Made by a program: the position numbers and the translations under genes. This document shows positions 1 to 8,040 of a stretch of DNA of 37,881 bases, one piece after another (within the stretch, counting starts at the first letter, position 1; each line of letters begins with the position of its first letter). The stretch is taken from positions 1 through 37,881 of the forward strand of contig JAAUSQ010000012.1 in assembly GCA_012033195.1 (NCBI GenBank). The letters are read 5' to 3'. A model generated the notes under the pieces. The model had not been told where the DNA came from. It worked only from the letters and a program-made list of their open reading frames with translations, and made no database searches. The stretch is from Chloroflexaceae bacterium (GTDB lineage Bacteria; Chloroflexota; Chloroflexia; Chloroflexales; Chloroflexaceae).

Positions 1-776
1 TGATGTTCGAGCACCAATGTTTCACCCGGTTGCTCATCATCGTGATCGTGGTCGTGGTCGTGATTGTGATCGTGGTCGTGGTCGTGGTTGTGGTCGTGGT
101 CATGACCATCATCTGCGTCTTCGTCGTCTTCGTCGTCTAGTTCACGCTCGATATCGTCATCATCAGCGATATCGTCGATCACATCTTCATCGTCAAAGTC
201 ATCATCCTCGTCATCTTCGGCATCATCGAGGAACTCGTGCAGCGCTTGCCCTTCGACAATCGTTTCGAGCGCGACCGTCAACTGGTCGCCCTGTTGGGCG
301 AGGCGAGGCTCTTCAAGCTCTTTAAGCACTACATGGCGCTCACGGATCATATCCATCCCACGCTCAACCGTTTCGTCGCTAATTGCTTCCATATCGAGTG
401 GAAGGCGGATTGTGCGATAGTCGGGCAGTGTCACGGAGGGGGGCACCGGCACGGTAACACGAAACCGGAAACTTTCTTCCGATGGCTCGACCGAGACGAG
501 CGACGCCTGCCCCACCGGAACAATATTTTCTTGTTCGAGCGCCTGCTTGAACGACTTATTGATCAGGTCGTCGGTCGCTTCTTCAAGCAGGGCTTCACGT
601 CCAAAATAGTTTTCAACAATAAAGCGGGGCGCTTTGCCCTTACGAAACCCTGGAATAGTATATTTCTGGGAGATACGCCGAGCAGCACGGTCAAGCCCTT
701 TCTGGACCTGGTCTTTATCAAGCTCGACATCCAGGGCAATCAAACTCCTGGGCAATTTCTCTGTAGTAACTTTCAC
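1..776 (-). CDS. tig: Trigger factor, partial (C-terminus off the window), with an Asp- and His-rich insert
   Basis: Ribosome-associated folding chaperone. This frame is absent from the ORF track because it has no stop inside the window. Translation from GTG at 776 begins MKVTTEKLPRSLIALDVELD, the usual trigger-factor N-terminus, and carries the ribosome-docking signature GFRKGKAP at residues 43-50. A GGAG lies about 10 bases before the GTG; an in-frame ATG near 873 would add an unconvincing Cys-rich leader. After about 180 ordinary residues the protein enters a very acidic tract (about 183-224) and then a strict alternation of His with Asp or Asn (11 His, about 225-245), followed by EQPGETLVLEH at the edge. 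This is roughly where the linker into the peptidyl-prolyl isomerase-like domain should lie. The insert may bind divalent metal (inference). Family call is firm; the end is unseen. Confidence 0.9.
   Translation of the reverse strand, partial: MKVTTEKLPRSLIALDVELDKDQVQKGLDRAARRISQKYTIPGFRKGKAPRFIVENYFGREALLEEATDDLINKSFKQALEQENIVPVGQASLVSVEPSEESFRFRVTVPVPPSVTLPDYRTIRLPLDMEAISDETVERGMDMIRERHVVLKELEEPRLAQQGDQLTVALETIVEGQALHEFLDDAEDDEDDDFDDEDVIDDIADDDDIERELDDEDDEDADDGHDHDHNHDHDHDHNHDHDHDHDDEQPGETLVLEH
42..104. repeat. Low-complexity GTGGTC/GTGATC coding repeat
   Basis: Near-tandem 6-base units (GTGGTC, GTGATC, GTGATT, GTGGTT) on the plus strand encode the alternating His-Asp/Asn tract of the minus-strand trigger factor. 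The phase is codon-true, so it is a coding repeat rather than an intergenic satellite. Such tracts expand and contract easily. Confidence 0.8.
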
Positions 777-1113
777 CGAATACGTACTCCATTCTATAGG
801 CCAACCCTGCACCAGTTCGCAGGATATCTGGTACTTCTTGCAACAGCACCGGGATGTCGTACATACGACCATAAGGCGTAGTAGGAGCCGGGTACAAACA
901 GAGAAGGTGTGCGCCGGTTCCCGGTTGTACGATATTGCGCTGATGCTTTTCTTTATATATAGGCTGCTCGACGTTGGAAATACAGACGTTTGCTGGTTGC
1001 TTTTTACTTTTGCCTATTTTAGCATACAAGATACGACGATGCCAATGCAGTAGTACCGCCTGTTCAACAGCCGCCTGACAGATCGGGGGGCTTCAATCGG
1101 TGCGTTCCTAAAT
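777..1113. other. Intergenic region between divergent tig and UDG genes
   Basis: About 340 bases with no convincing gene. The ORFs listed here (718-1029 minus, 634-1053 plus) are out-of-frame shadows or low-quality extensions of the tig region. It should hold the tig promoter; an AT-rich patch near 950-965 (TATATATA) is the best candidate, but I could not find a well-spaced -35 partner. Confidence 0.5.
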
Positions 1114-1143
1114 TTGAAGAAGGGCACTGGATTGAGGTATAAT
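1114..1143 (+). promoter_or_regulatory. Sigma-70-type promoter for the UDG operon
   Basis: TTGAAG at 1114-1119 and a perfect TATAAT at 1138-1143 are separated by 18 bases, about 60 bases upstream of the UDG start. It would drive UDG, the membrane protein and the DarT-macrodomain fusion, which are packed with 1-base overlap and 2-base spacing. Confidence 0.55.
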
Positions 1144-1205
1144 GCAAGAGAACGCAAAAGAAAAGTTTTTTGTAGCGTTAATAACTAGGAAGTATTATTG
1201 TATTC

Positions 1206-1841
1206 GTGACATCGGAACAGGAAACACTACAGACCCTTGCAGCACAGATCAGTCAATGTACATTGTGTGCCCTACATCAGGGCCGTATTCGGGCCGTCCC
1301 CGGTGAGGGGCCTGCGGATGCCGAATTGATGTTGATTGGGGAGGGGCCAGGGTATCACGAGAATCGCCAGGGCCGCCCGTTTGTGGGGCCGTCAGGTCAA
1401 TTCCTGGATGAGTTGCTGGCAACCGCGCGGCTACGTCGGCAGGATGTCTTTATTGCCAATGTGGTGAAGTGCCGCCCGCCCGACAACCGCGACCCGCTGC
1501 CCAATGAAGTAGATACCTGTACGTCAACCTATCTGCACAAACAGATCGAACTGATTGATCCGAAGGTAATCGTAACACTGGGGCGCTATTCAATGGCACT
1601 CTTTTTTCCCAAAGAGAAGATTTCGAAAATTCATGGGCAACCCCGACGGATTGGCGGGCGCTTGATTGTGCCAATGATCCACCCTGCCGCCGCTTTGCAT
1701 CAGCCCAAAAACCGGGCACTGATCGAAGAAGATTTCCGCCGCCTGCCCGAGTTTCTGGCCCGCGCCGAGCACGCGGCCAGTCAGCCCGAATCGCCTGCCG
1801 ATGATGAGTCACCAGCCGCAGAACAGCTAAGTATGTTTTAA
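1206..1841 (+). CDS. Family 4 uracil-DNA glycosylase (iron-sulfur type)
   Basis: Removes uracil from DNA to start base-excision repair. The 211-residue protein has motif A as GEGPGYHENRQGRPFVGPSG (about 45-64) and the HPAAALH motif near residue 158. The four cysteines that hold the [4Fe-4S] cluster in this family are at C18, C21, C89 (VVKCRPPDNR) and C105. Length is normal for the thermophile-type UDG4 family. The start is GTG at 1206, the only start ahead of the cysteine pair. Its stop codon overlaps the next ATG by one base (TAATG), so it is translationally linked to the membrane protein. The residues after about 190 are a low-complexity acidic tail. Confidence 0.93.
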   Translation: MTSEQETLQTLAAQISQCTLCALHQGRIRAVPGEGPADAELMLIGEGPGYHENRQGRPFVGPSGQFLDELLATARLRRQDVFIANVVKCRPPDNRDPLPNEVDTCTSTYLHKQIELIDPKVIVTLGRYSMALFFPKEKISKIHGQPRRIGGRLIVPMIHPAAALHQPKNRALIEEDFRRLPEFLARAEHAASQPESPADDESPAAEQLSMF

Positions 1842-2458
1842 TGAAGACCTATCAACTCTCTGCTACCGGACGCCGAATGGCGCTTGTGCTTCTGCTTGCC
1901 GCCCTTGCTATCTGGGCCTTTGCGCTCTGGAGTTTTCGGAGTACGCTCAGCCTGGATTATAACCCGCTCAACCTGTGGCCCTCGTTGCAGGCCAGCATCG
2001 CGGCGGGCCTGACCGTCAGCCAGATTGTCCCAGCCCTGCTGATGCTGGTGCTGATTGTGGCAACGCCCCTGGTGATCTGGAACCTGCTGGAAGAGTGGGC
2101 CGCAAGCTACACCCCGACGGAAGAAGGGTTGCGCTTCAGTTCGCTTGGGGTCGATCTGGTTTACCCCTGGGTGGGTATCCAGGCGATTCGCCGGGTGGAC
2201 GATGACAGCAACGATCCGATGGACGAATTGATACTGGCCGAAGATTACACCGGCCAGATTACAAACCCGCTGCTGCGCTTCTTACACGGGCAGGCCTACG
2301 GACGGCGCACGTTGCCGCTGTATGCGGGCCTTGCCGACCGTGACGAGTTGCTGGAAACGATCCGGCAGTATACCGGCCTCGCTGCCGTGCCCGCCGCCGA
2401 ACTCGCTCCCGCCGATCCGGTCGCGCCGCAGCACCCAACCCAGGACACGCAGGTGTAG
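1841..2458 (+). CDS. Two-TM membrane protein of unknown function
   Basis: 205 residues. Two hydrophobic helices lie at about 13-32 and 58-80, followed by a soluble domain that opens YTPTEEGLRFSSLGVDLVYPWVGIQAIRRV. That pattern resembles the small PH-like domains found in bacterial membrane proteins, where a strand pair precedes a Trp. This resemblance is a guess from pattern only. The start overlaps the UDG stop by one base and the stop lies two bases before the DarT fusion, so the three genes probably form one transcript. No catalytic motif is visible. Confidence 0.8.
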   Translation: MKTYQLSATGRRMALVLLLAALAIWAFALWSFRSTLSLDYNPLNLWPSLQASIAAGLTVSQIVPALLMLVLIVATPLVIWNLLEEWAASYTPTEEGLRFSSLGVDLVYPWVGIQAIRRVDDDSNDPMDELILAEDYTGQITNPLLRFLHGQAYGRRTLPLYAGLADRDELLETIRQYTGLAAVPAAELAPADPVAPQHPTQDTQV

Positions 2459-2460
2459 CT

Positions 2461-3636
2461 ATGGCACGAAAAGCAATTAAAGGACTTTATTATATTACTC
2501 ATATCGATAATCTTTCATCTATTTTGAAATGGGGTATCTTATCGCACGAATTAATAGAGCAGCAAAATATAAAGTATAGACCCATCTATGATCAGAATAT
2601 TGTTTCTCACCGCCAGCAACGACAGACTCCAGATGATAAGAGTCTGTGGTATTTTGCTAATTTGTATTTTCAACCTAGAAACCCTATGCTTTATCGTGTT
2701 TATGTAGGAGAAAATAGACGTGATATTGCAGTTGTCGAGATCAACCCAAAGGTATTAAATAAGCCTGGTGTCTATATAACAAATGGAAATGCAGCTAGCA
2801 ATGCATCAGATATATTTCCTGCTAAACAGGGTATTCAAGAAATAAATCAACTAAAAGAGATTCTGGATAAAGAATGGTGGAATTCAGATGATGGATCAAA
2901 ACGAAAAATTATGGCAGAATGTTTAGTTCCTGAATATGTTGATCCATCTTATATTACAGCTATTTACGTTCCAACTCATGAGGCTGTCAATAAATTAAAA
3001 GCATTATTACTTGGTAATACACTAGACATTATCCCAGAACCGTATATGTTTTTTGTGCCGCTTCAACGCACACAAATTACTCCTGTGTTTAATCTGGTTG
3101 AAGGAGATATGTTCTTCTCACGTGCTCAAACGCTGACAATCAGTGTTAATACTAAAGGAGTAATGGGCAAGGGGCTGGCAGCCAGAGCTAAATACCAGTT
3201 TCCTGATGTCTATGTGCGGTATCAGGAAGTGTGCCGTGGGCGAAATCCGCAACTAAAATTAAGTATACCTTATCTCTACAAAAGGGAGACTCCTATCGAT
3301 TATGATCTTGCTGATGCATCGAACATGCTTCCAGGAATTAATAATGAAAAATGGTTTTTATTGTTTGCAACAAAAGGACACTGGAAAGAGCAATCAGATC
3401 TGAGAAGTATAGAGCGAGGCTTGGAATGGATTTCTAAAAACTACCAACAAGAAGGTATCAAATCACTGGCTTTACCTGCATTAGGCTGCGGGTTGGGGGG
3501 ACTTGAATGGAGCGAGGTTGGCCCACTGATGTGTCGATACCTTGTAAACCTGAATATTTCGGTACGTATCTACCTTCCGAGAGAGAAAGAAATACCACCT
3601 GAACAACTTACGACAGATTTTTTGCTTGGTACCTAG
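2461..3636 (+). CDS. DarT-type DNA ADP-ribosyltransferase fused to a DarG-type macrodomain (toxin-antitoxin fusion)
   Basis: In known DarTG systems DarT (DUF4433) ADP-ribosylates thymidine in single-stranded DNA and DarG, a macrodomain protein, removes the mark. Here both are in one 391-residue chain. Residues 1-205 are DarT-like: Arg at 51/54, the block SLWYFANLYFQPRNPMLY (61-78), and AECLVPE (152-158) with a candidate catalytic Glu153. Residues about 206-391 are macrodomain: NLVEGDMFF, SVNTKGVMGKGLAARAK (228-244), FATKGHWKEQSDL with the candidate catalytic Lys305, and LPALGCGLGGLEW (338-350). The C-terminal region that full-length DarG carries beyond its macrodomain is absent. The start is ATG two bases after the upstream stop. 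The gene is much more AT-rich than its neighbours (18 of 60 G+C at 2521-2580, against 37 of 60 at 4381-4440), which suggests acquisition by transfer. Domain calls are confident; activity is inferred. Confidence 0.9.
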   Translation: MARKAIKGLYYITHIDNLSSILKWGILSHELIEQQNIKYRPIYDQNIVSHRQQRQTPDDKSLWYFANLYFQPRNPMLYRVYVGENRRDIAVVEINPKVLNKPGVYITNGNAASNASDIFPAKQGIQEINQLKEILDKEWWNSDDGSKRKIMAECLVPEYVDPSYITAIYVPTHEAVNKLKALLLGNTLDIIPEPYMFFVPLQRTQITPVFNLVEGDMFFSRAQTLTISVNTKGVMGKGLAARAKYQFPDVYVRYQEVCRGRNPQLKLSIPYLYKRETPIDYDLADASNMLPGINNEKWFLLFATKGHWKEQSDLRSIERGLEWISKNYQQEGIKSLALPALGCGLGGLEWSEVGPLMCRYLVNLNISVRIYLPREKEIPPEQLTTDFLLGT

Positions 3637-3698
3637 TATCATTACGTAAAGCATTGTTTTATTGGAAGAATAATACACCATATGGTGATGGTAATGCT

Positions 3699-5378
3699 AT
3701 GACAACAGACAAACTACGATTACTCCCTCTGGGTGGCGCTGGCGAAGTCGGGCGCAATATGTGGGTGCTTGAGTACGCGGATGAGATCCTTATCCTCGAC
3801 TGTGGCGTGATGTTCCCCGAAGCCGATATGCTCGGTGTCGATCTGGTGCTGCCCGATATCACTTACCTGCGTGACCGGCTCGAAAAAATCCAGGGTATTC
3901 TGCTGACCCACGGCCACGAAGACCACGTCGGCGCAGTGCCCCACCTGATCGGCGACCTCGGCTACCCACCAATTTATGGCACACCGCTGACGCTGGGCAT
4001 TGTCAACGGCAAATTGAAAGAGCATCGCCTGCTCGATAAAGTTACCCGCATACCAATTGATGACAGCGACCCCTTCGAGGTGGGCAGCTTCATTGTGGAG
4101 CCGTTCCCGATTGCCCACTCCATCCCGGATGCCGTCGGCTTTGCAATCACTACTCCGGTCGGTATGGTAATCTACCTGACCGACTGGAAGTTTGATCACG
4201 CGCCCGTCGATGGTAAGCCCACCGATATTGCCAAGCTCGCCGAACTGGGTCGCCGCAAGCCGCTGCTGCTGGTAACCGACTGTGTGCGCGTTGAGTCGCG
4301 GGGCTACACGCCGAGTGAAACTACCGTCGGCGAGGCGTTTGATAACATCTTCGCTTCAGCACCGGGCCGCATCATCATCGCAACCTTTGCCTCCAACATC
4401 AGCCGCGTCCAGCAGGCGATTGACTCGGCGGAGGCGTATGGGCGCAAAATGGCACTGGTTGGGCGCAGTATGGAGAACAATAGCAAGGTTGCATTTGAGC
4501 TTGGCTTCCTGCACGCCGAACCGGGCCTGCTAATCCGTCCGCACGAGATGAACAGCCTGCCCGATGACGAGATAGCGGTTGTGTGTACAGGCAGCCAGGG
4601 TGAGCCGATGGCCGCCCTGAGCCGGATGTCCAACCGCGACTACCCGCATGTTAAGATCAAGCCGGGTGATACCGTGGTCTTCTCGGCAACACCTATTCCA
4701 GGCAACGAGGTATCAGTTAGCCAGGTGATTAACAACCTGTTCCGGCTCGGTGCCGATGTAATCTATGGCAGCGAGGCGGGTGTCCACGTATCGGGGCACG
4801 CGGCACAAGAAGAGCTGAAGATGCTCCTGGCATTGCTGCAACCGCAGTTTGTGGTGCCCTTCCACGGCGACTACCGCCACCTTGTGCTGTATCGCAAATT
4901 GGCGATGAATATGAGCACCCAGCACTATACCAGCGACAATGTGCTGCTGGCAGAAAACGGTGCCATCCTGGAGTTTGCGTCCGGCTATGGCGAAATCGTC
5001 GATAAAACCCAGGTTGGCTATATTTATGTGGATGGTACCACCGTGGGCGATGTAGGCAATGTGGTGGTGCGCGACCGTCAGATGCTCGCAAAAGACGGTA
5101 TCTTGATGGTGGTGGTGAGTGTTGAGCGTGCATCGGGCGAATTGCTAGCAGGGCCAGATATTGTCTCACGTGGCTTTGTCCATATGCGCCAGAGCACCGA
5201 CCTGATCGAGGCAACCAAAGAATCGGTACGTGAGGCACTGCTCAGCACCAACGGCAACGCCGAAACGCACCCCGATAGCGCATACATCAATCGTAAGATC
5301 AAGGATGCCGTGAGCGAGTTTCTCTACCGCGAGACCCGCCGCCGCCCGATGGTTATTCCGGTGGTGATGGAAGTCTAG
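3699..5378 (+). CDS. rnj: Ribonuclease J
   Basis: Metallo-beta-lactamase/beta-CASP RNase with 5'-3' exonuclease and endonuclease activity, central to mRNA turnover and rRNA maturation. I chose the ATG at 3699 (MTTDKLRLLPLGGAGEVGRN), giving 559 residues, the usual RNase J length. The track's start at 3654 adds 15 unlikely residues. The Zn-binding motif HGHEDH is at 71-76, LTDWKFDH lies near 165, and beta-CASP motifs follow, including FHGDYRHL. The C-terminal domain ends with RRRPMVIPVVMEV, as is usual. It lies 62 bases after the DarT fusion and is followed by a terminator at 5398. Confidence 0.95.
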   Translation: MTTDKLRLLPLGGAGEVGRNMWVLEYADEILILDCGVMFPEADMLGVDLVLPDITYLRDRLEKIQGILLTHGHEDHVGAVPHLIGDLGYPPIYGTPLTLGIVNGKLKEHRLLDKVTRIPIDDSDPFEVGSFIVEPFPIAHSIPDAVGFAITTPVGMVIYLTDWKFDHAPVDGKPTDIAKLAELGRRKPLLLVTDCVRVESRGYTPSETTVGEAFDNIFASAPGRIIIATFASNISRVQQAIDSAEAYGRKMALVGRSMENNSKVAFELGFLHAEPGLLIRPHEMNSLPDDEIAVVCTGSQGEPMAALSRMSNRDYPHVKIKPGDTVVFSATPIPGNEVSVSQVINNLFRLGADVIYGSEAGVHVSGHAAQEELKMLLALLQPQFVVPFHGDYRHLVLYRKLAMNMSTQHYTSDNVLLAENGAILEFASGYGEIVDKTQVGYIYVDGTTVGDVGNVVVRDRQMLAKDGILMVVVSVERASGELLAGPDIVSRGFVHMRQSTDLIEATKESVREALLSTNGNAETHPDSAYINRKIKDAVSEFLYRETRRRPMVIPVVMEV

Positions 5379-5397
5379 TCTACGTGGTCCCGTGGGT

Positions 5398-5432
5398 GCC
5401 CCTCTCTGCATTGCGGTGCGCGAGGGGCTTTG
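5398..5432 (+). terminator. Intrinsic terminator after RNase J
   Basis: Stem GCCCCTC (5398-5404) pairs with GAGGGGC (5422-5428) around a 17-base loop, followed by TTTGT. It starts 20 bases after the RNase J stop and before the DUF2231 gene. The U-tract is short. Confidence 0.65.
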
Positions 5433-5489
5433 TCTATGCTGGCGTGTGCATGGCTGGCAGATACCGCCCAGAAGAGGAGTAGCCTGACG

Positions 5490-5936
5490 ATGATTCCTCC
5501 ACTGCACCCGGCAACGGTCCATTTCCCGATAGGCTTGTTGCTGGCGAATGCCCTGCTAACGGTGCTCTACCTGCGGAGCGGCAACCGTAGCCTGGAAATC
5601 AGCGCATACCATTGCCTGGTGCTGGGTTGGTTCGGGGCAGTGGTGGCAACCCTGGCGGGCAGCATCGATGCATGGCGGCAAGTCTACAGCGACCCATCTA
5701 TTCGTAATACAGCGCTGATCAACTGGGTGAATGGGCACGCCGCCAGCGGATTGTCCACCGTCTGGATCTATGGCATGGCGCTGTTGCGGCGGCGGCGCAA
5801 TCAGAATATTCTGGACGACCCACAGCAGCGGGGGGGCTATCTGCGTCTGCTGGCCCTCGGCGTTGTGGCGGTGGTAGTTGGTGGGTGGCTTGGCGGGCAA
5901 CTGGTTTATACCTTCGGGCTTGGGGTGAAAGGGTAA
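5490..5936 (+). CDS. DUF2231-type membrane protein
   Basis: 148 residues from ATG 5490, chosen over 5430 because GAGGAG sits 9-10 bases upstream and the protein then begins MIPPLHPATVHFPIGLL, the typical opening of the family (LHPxxVHFPIGL). About four TM helices are visible: residues about 8-27, 38-57, 76-95 and 118-141. The biochemical function of the family is unknown. PlsC starts 4 bases after its stop, so the two are co-transcribed. Confidence 0.85.
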   Translation: MIPPLHPATVHFPIGLLLANALLTVLYLRSGNRSLEISAYHCLVLGWFGAVVATLAGSIDAWRQVYSDPSIRNTALINWVNGHAASGLSTVWIYGMALLRRRRNQNILDDPQQRGGYLRLLALGVVAVVVGGWLGGQLVYTFGLGVKG

Positions 5937-5940
5937 CGGC

Positions 5941-6621
5941 ATGGTACGCTATCTGGTCTATCGCTTTCTGTATGTAAGCATTGACCTGATGATGAAGCTC
6001 AGATGGTGGCGCTGGCGGGTCGAGGGACTAGAGAACCTGCCGCCGCGCAGCATCGGCGGGATGATCATTGCTGTAAACCATGTACACTGGCTGGATATTC
6101 TGGCGGTGGGGCGCTTGCTGCCGTTCAGCTACCGGGTGGCGTGGCTCGGCAAGTCCGAACTGTTTCGCAACCCGGTGCAACGCTGGCTATTGCAGAATAT
6201 GCACGTGATACCAGTGGATCGCGGCAAACGTGATATGGCGGCGTTGCAAGCCGCCGAAGAAGGGCTGCGGCGTGGTGAAGTACTGCTGATCTTCCCGGAG
6301 GGTACCCGCAGCAAAACGGGCATGTTGCAGAAGGGGCGCAGCGGTGCGGTGCGGCTCGCCATGCGCACCGGTGTGCCAATTATTCCGGCTGCACTGATTG
6401 GCACTCATCACGGTATAGGCGGCACCCTGCGCGGGCAAGAAGTGGTGCTGCGGATTGGCACGCCCTACTACATCAAGGCCCGCCCGGACACCGGTAACCA
6501 CAGGGCCGAGTATGTTTCGTCGGCAACCACCGACCTGATGATGCAGATTGCCGCAATGCTACCGGAGGGGTTTCGCGGACACTACCGCACCGCGTTACCA
6601 CAAGCCCGATTGGGGCCATAG
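5941..6621 (+). CDS. plsC: 1-acyl-sn-glycerol-3-phosphate acyltransferase family protein
   Basis: Transfers an acyl group to lysophosphatidic acid (or a related acceptor) at the membrane in phospholipid synthesis. The 226-residue chain has acyltransferase motif I NHVHWLD (H47, D52, the HX4D pair), motif III FPEGTRSKTG (about 119-128) and VPIIPAALIG near 145. A hydrophobic N-terminal stretch suits membrane association. It begins 4 bases after DUF2231. The gene symbol reflects the family; acceptor specificity cannot be read from sequence. Confidence 0.9.
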   Translation: MVRYLVYRFLYVSIDLMMKLRWWRWRVEGLENLPPRSIGGMIIAVNHVHWLDILAVGRLLPFSYRVAWLGKSELFRNPVQRWLLQNMHVIPVDRGKRDMAALQAAEEGLRRGEVLLIFPEGTRSKTGMLQKGRSGAVRLAMRTGVPIIPAALIGTHHGIGGTLRGQEVVLRIGTPYYIKARPDTGNHRAEYVSSATTDLMMQIAAMLPEGFRGHYRTALPQARLGP

Positions 6622-6630
6622 GCGCGAGGG

Positions 6631-6653
6631 CATAGCCTGCGCAGGCGGGCTTC
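6631..6653 (-). repeat. Dispersed intergenic repeat, copy A (short)
   Basis: CATAGCCTGCGCAGGCGGGC plus TTC is the reverse complement of the core of copy B at 18252-18274, with one mismatch. It contains the palindrome GCCTGCGCAGGC. It sits between the convergent plsC and pth stops, where it could also act as a bidirectional terminator. Confidence 0.65.
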
Positions 6654-6667
6654 AGTCGCCCCACCCC

Positions 6668-7234
6668 TCACGAAATATTGTACTTGTTCATCGCAGCCGT
6701 AAAGCCCTCGCGCACCACAAGCTCCACTGCATCGGCAACCTGTTCGTAAATAAAGGGCAACTCTTCCTGCTGCTCCGTCGAGAAGCGGCCCAGCACATAC
6801 GCGGCGGTATCCCAACGTGGCGGGGGCTTGTCGATGCCAACCCGCAGGCGCGGGAAGTCCTGGCTGCCCATCAGGTTGACGATGGAGCGCATACCGTTGT
6901 GGGTGCCCGCGCTGCCCCGCTGCCGCAGGCGCAACTTGCCGAAGGGCAGGTCAAGATCATCGTAGATGACCAGCAACGCTTCGGCGGGGTTGATTTTGTA
7001 CCAGCCTTTTAAGCCCACCACCGACCGACCGCTCAGGTTCATAAACGTGAATGGTCTGGCTAGCACCACCCGCTGCCCGCCGATAGTGCCCTCGGCAATG
7101 TCGGCTTGGGCGCGTTTTTTATTAAATTGCAGCCCGTGCCGTGCCGCCAATCGCTCAACACACTCGAAGCCGATATTATGGCGCGTGCGGGCATACTGTT
7201 CGCCAGGGTTGCCCAGGCCAACGATGAGCCACAT
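6668..7234 (-). CDS. pth: Peptidyl-tRNA hydrolase
   Basis: Cleaves peptidyl-tRNA released from stalled ribosomes. From ATG 7234 the protein is 188 residues, typical for the family, and begins MWLIVGLGNPG. GAGGAG lies about 8-10 bases upstream; the track's longer start at 7303 is not supported. Diagnostic features are the catalytic His19 in RTRHNIGF, FTFMNLSG, the YDDLDLPFGKLRLR segment carrying the conserved Asp, and GSAGTHNGMRSI. It converges with plsC. Confidence 0.95.
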   Translation of the reverse strand: MWLIVGLGNPGEQYARTRHNIGFECVERLAARHGLQFNKKRAQADIAEGTIGGQRVVLARPFTFMNLSGRSVVGLKGWYKINPAEALLVIYDDLDLPFGKLRLRQRGSAGTHNGMRSIVNLMGSQDFPRLRVGIDKPPPRWDTAAYVLGRFSTEQQEELPFIYEQVADAVELVVREGFTAAMNKYNIS

Positions 7235-7439
7235 GGGTTCACTTCTCCTCGCTGTCAACCATTGCCAGAACGCCATTGTTTGCTGCTCCATTGAACCTGC
7301 CACCCAGTATCATAGCACATCGCAGGCGAGAGGCAATCGGGCAGGGCAATGGTATTGCTCTAGTATGATATGCTAATACCCGGAACGTTTGTGGAAAAGA
7401 GAAAGGGATAGGTGCGGTGTACACGTCAGGAGCAAGTGG

Positions 7440-7847
7440 ATGATTGTTGCAATTGCATTGGTCGTAGTCGGGTTGCTCTTTCTGGTGCTGGCGCTCTGCA
7501 ACATCAATTTCATCACGCAGTTCATTCGCCCCAATGCTGGACGCTGGCTGCTTACCGTCGGCGTGATTGGCTTCCTGTACTTTCTCTGGAACAATCTAAT
7601 CCCAGAACTGTTCTGGTATGTGCTGGGTCTGATCGTAGCAGTGGCAATGCTCCAGGCGGCTCTGTTTCCGAATGCATCACTCTATACAAGCCGCCGCACC
7701 CGTCCACTCGTACGTCTTATTGGCAAAACAGGCTTACGTATCATCTATATTGTGCTGGCGTTCCTGCTGCTCTTGCTCAATCTGTCGATTATAGGGCTGC
7801 GCTACAGTTCGCAACTGATCGAGTTTTTGAATACGCTACCACGCTAA
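7440..7847 (+). CDS. Small membrane protein of unknown function
   Basis: 135 residues from ATG 7440, preceded by AGGAG at good spacing; the in-frame start at 7389 adds a charged leader and looks less likely. The chain is almost all hydrophobic: helices at about 2-22, 33-50, 55-73 and 92-116, separated by short loops (PNAGR, TSRRTRP). I do not recognise a family. It is divergent from pth and lies 193 bases upstream of the antiporter in the same direction. Confidence 0.7.
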   Translation: MIVAIALVVVGLLFLVLALCNINFITQFIRPNAGRWLLTVGVIGFLYFLWNNLIPELFWYVLGLIVAVAMLQAALFPNASLYTSRRTRPLVRLIGKTGLRIIYIVLAFLLLLLNLSIIGLRYSSQLIEFLNTLPR

Positions 7848-8040
7848 CCCGCTGGCAACCATATCGTTGCTAAAACCAATTTGATGACAACTGGTGCCGC
7901 CTGTCTCCGGGTGAATATGCTATAGTGACAAGAGGGGGCAACAGTTTGTATCCATGTGTATATCGCACTGTTATCGTTCCCCGCCTGCAACCACATCTAT
8001 CCGCAGTATCTACAATTGCATAATGGAAGAAAGGAGCACC

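Noticed and set aside
17-881. Plus-strand ORFs 17-325 (His/Arg-rich) and 237-881
   Set aside because: They are antisense to the trigger factor, whose minus-strand frame has clear family motifs.
718-1029. Minus-strand ORF 718-1029 as a gene
   Set aside because: It overlaps the true tig start in a different frame and has no recognisable features.
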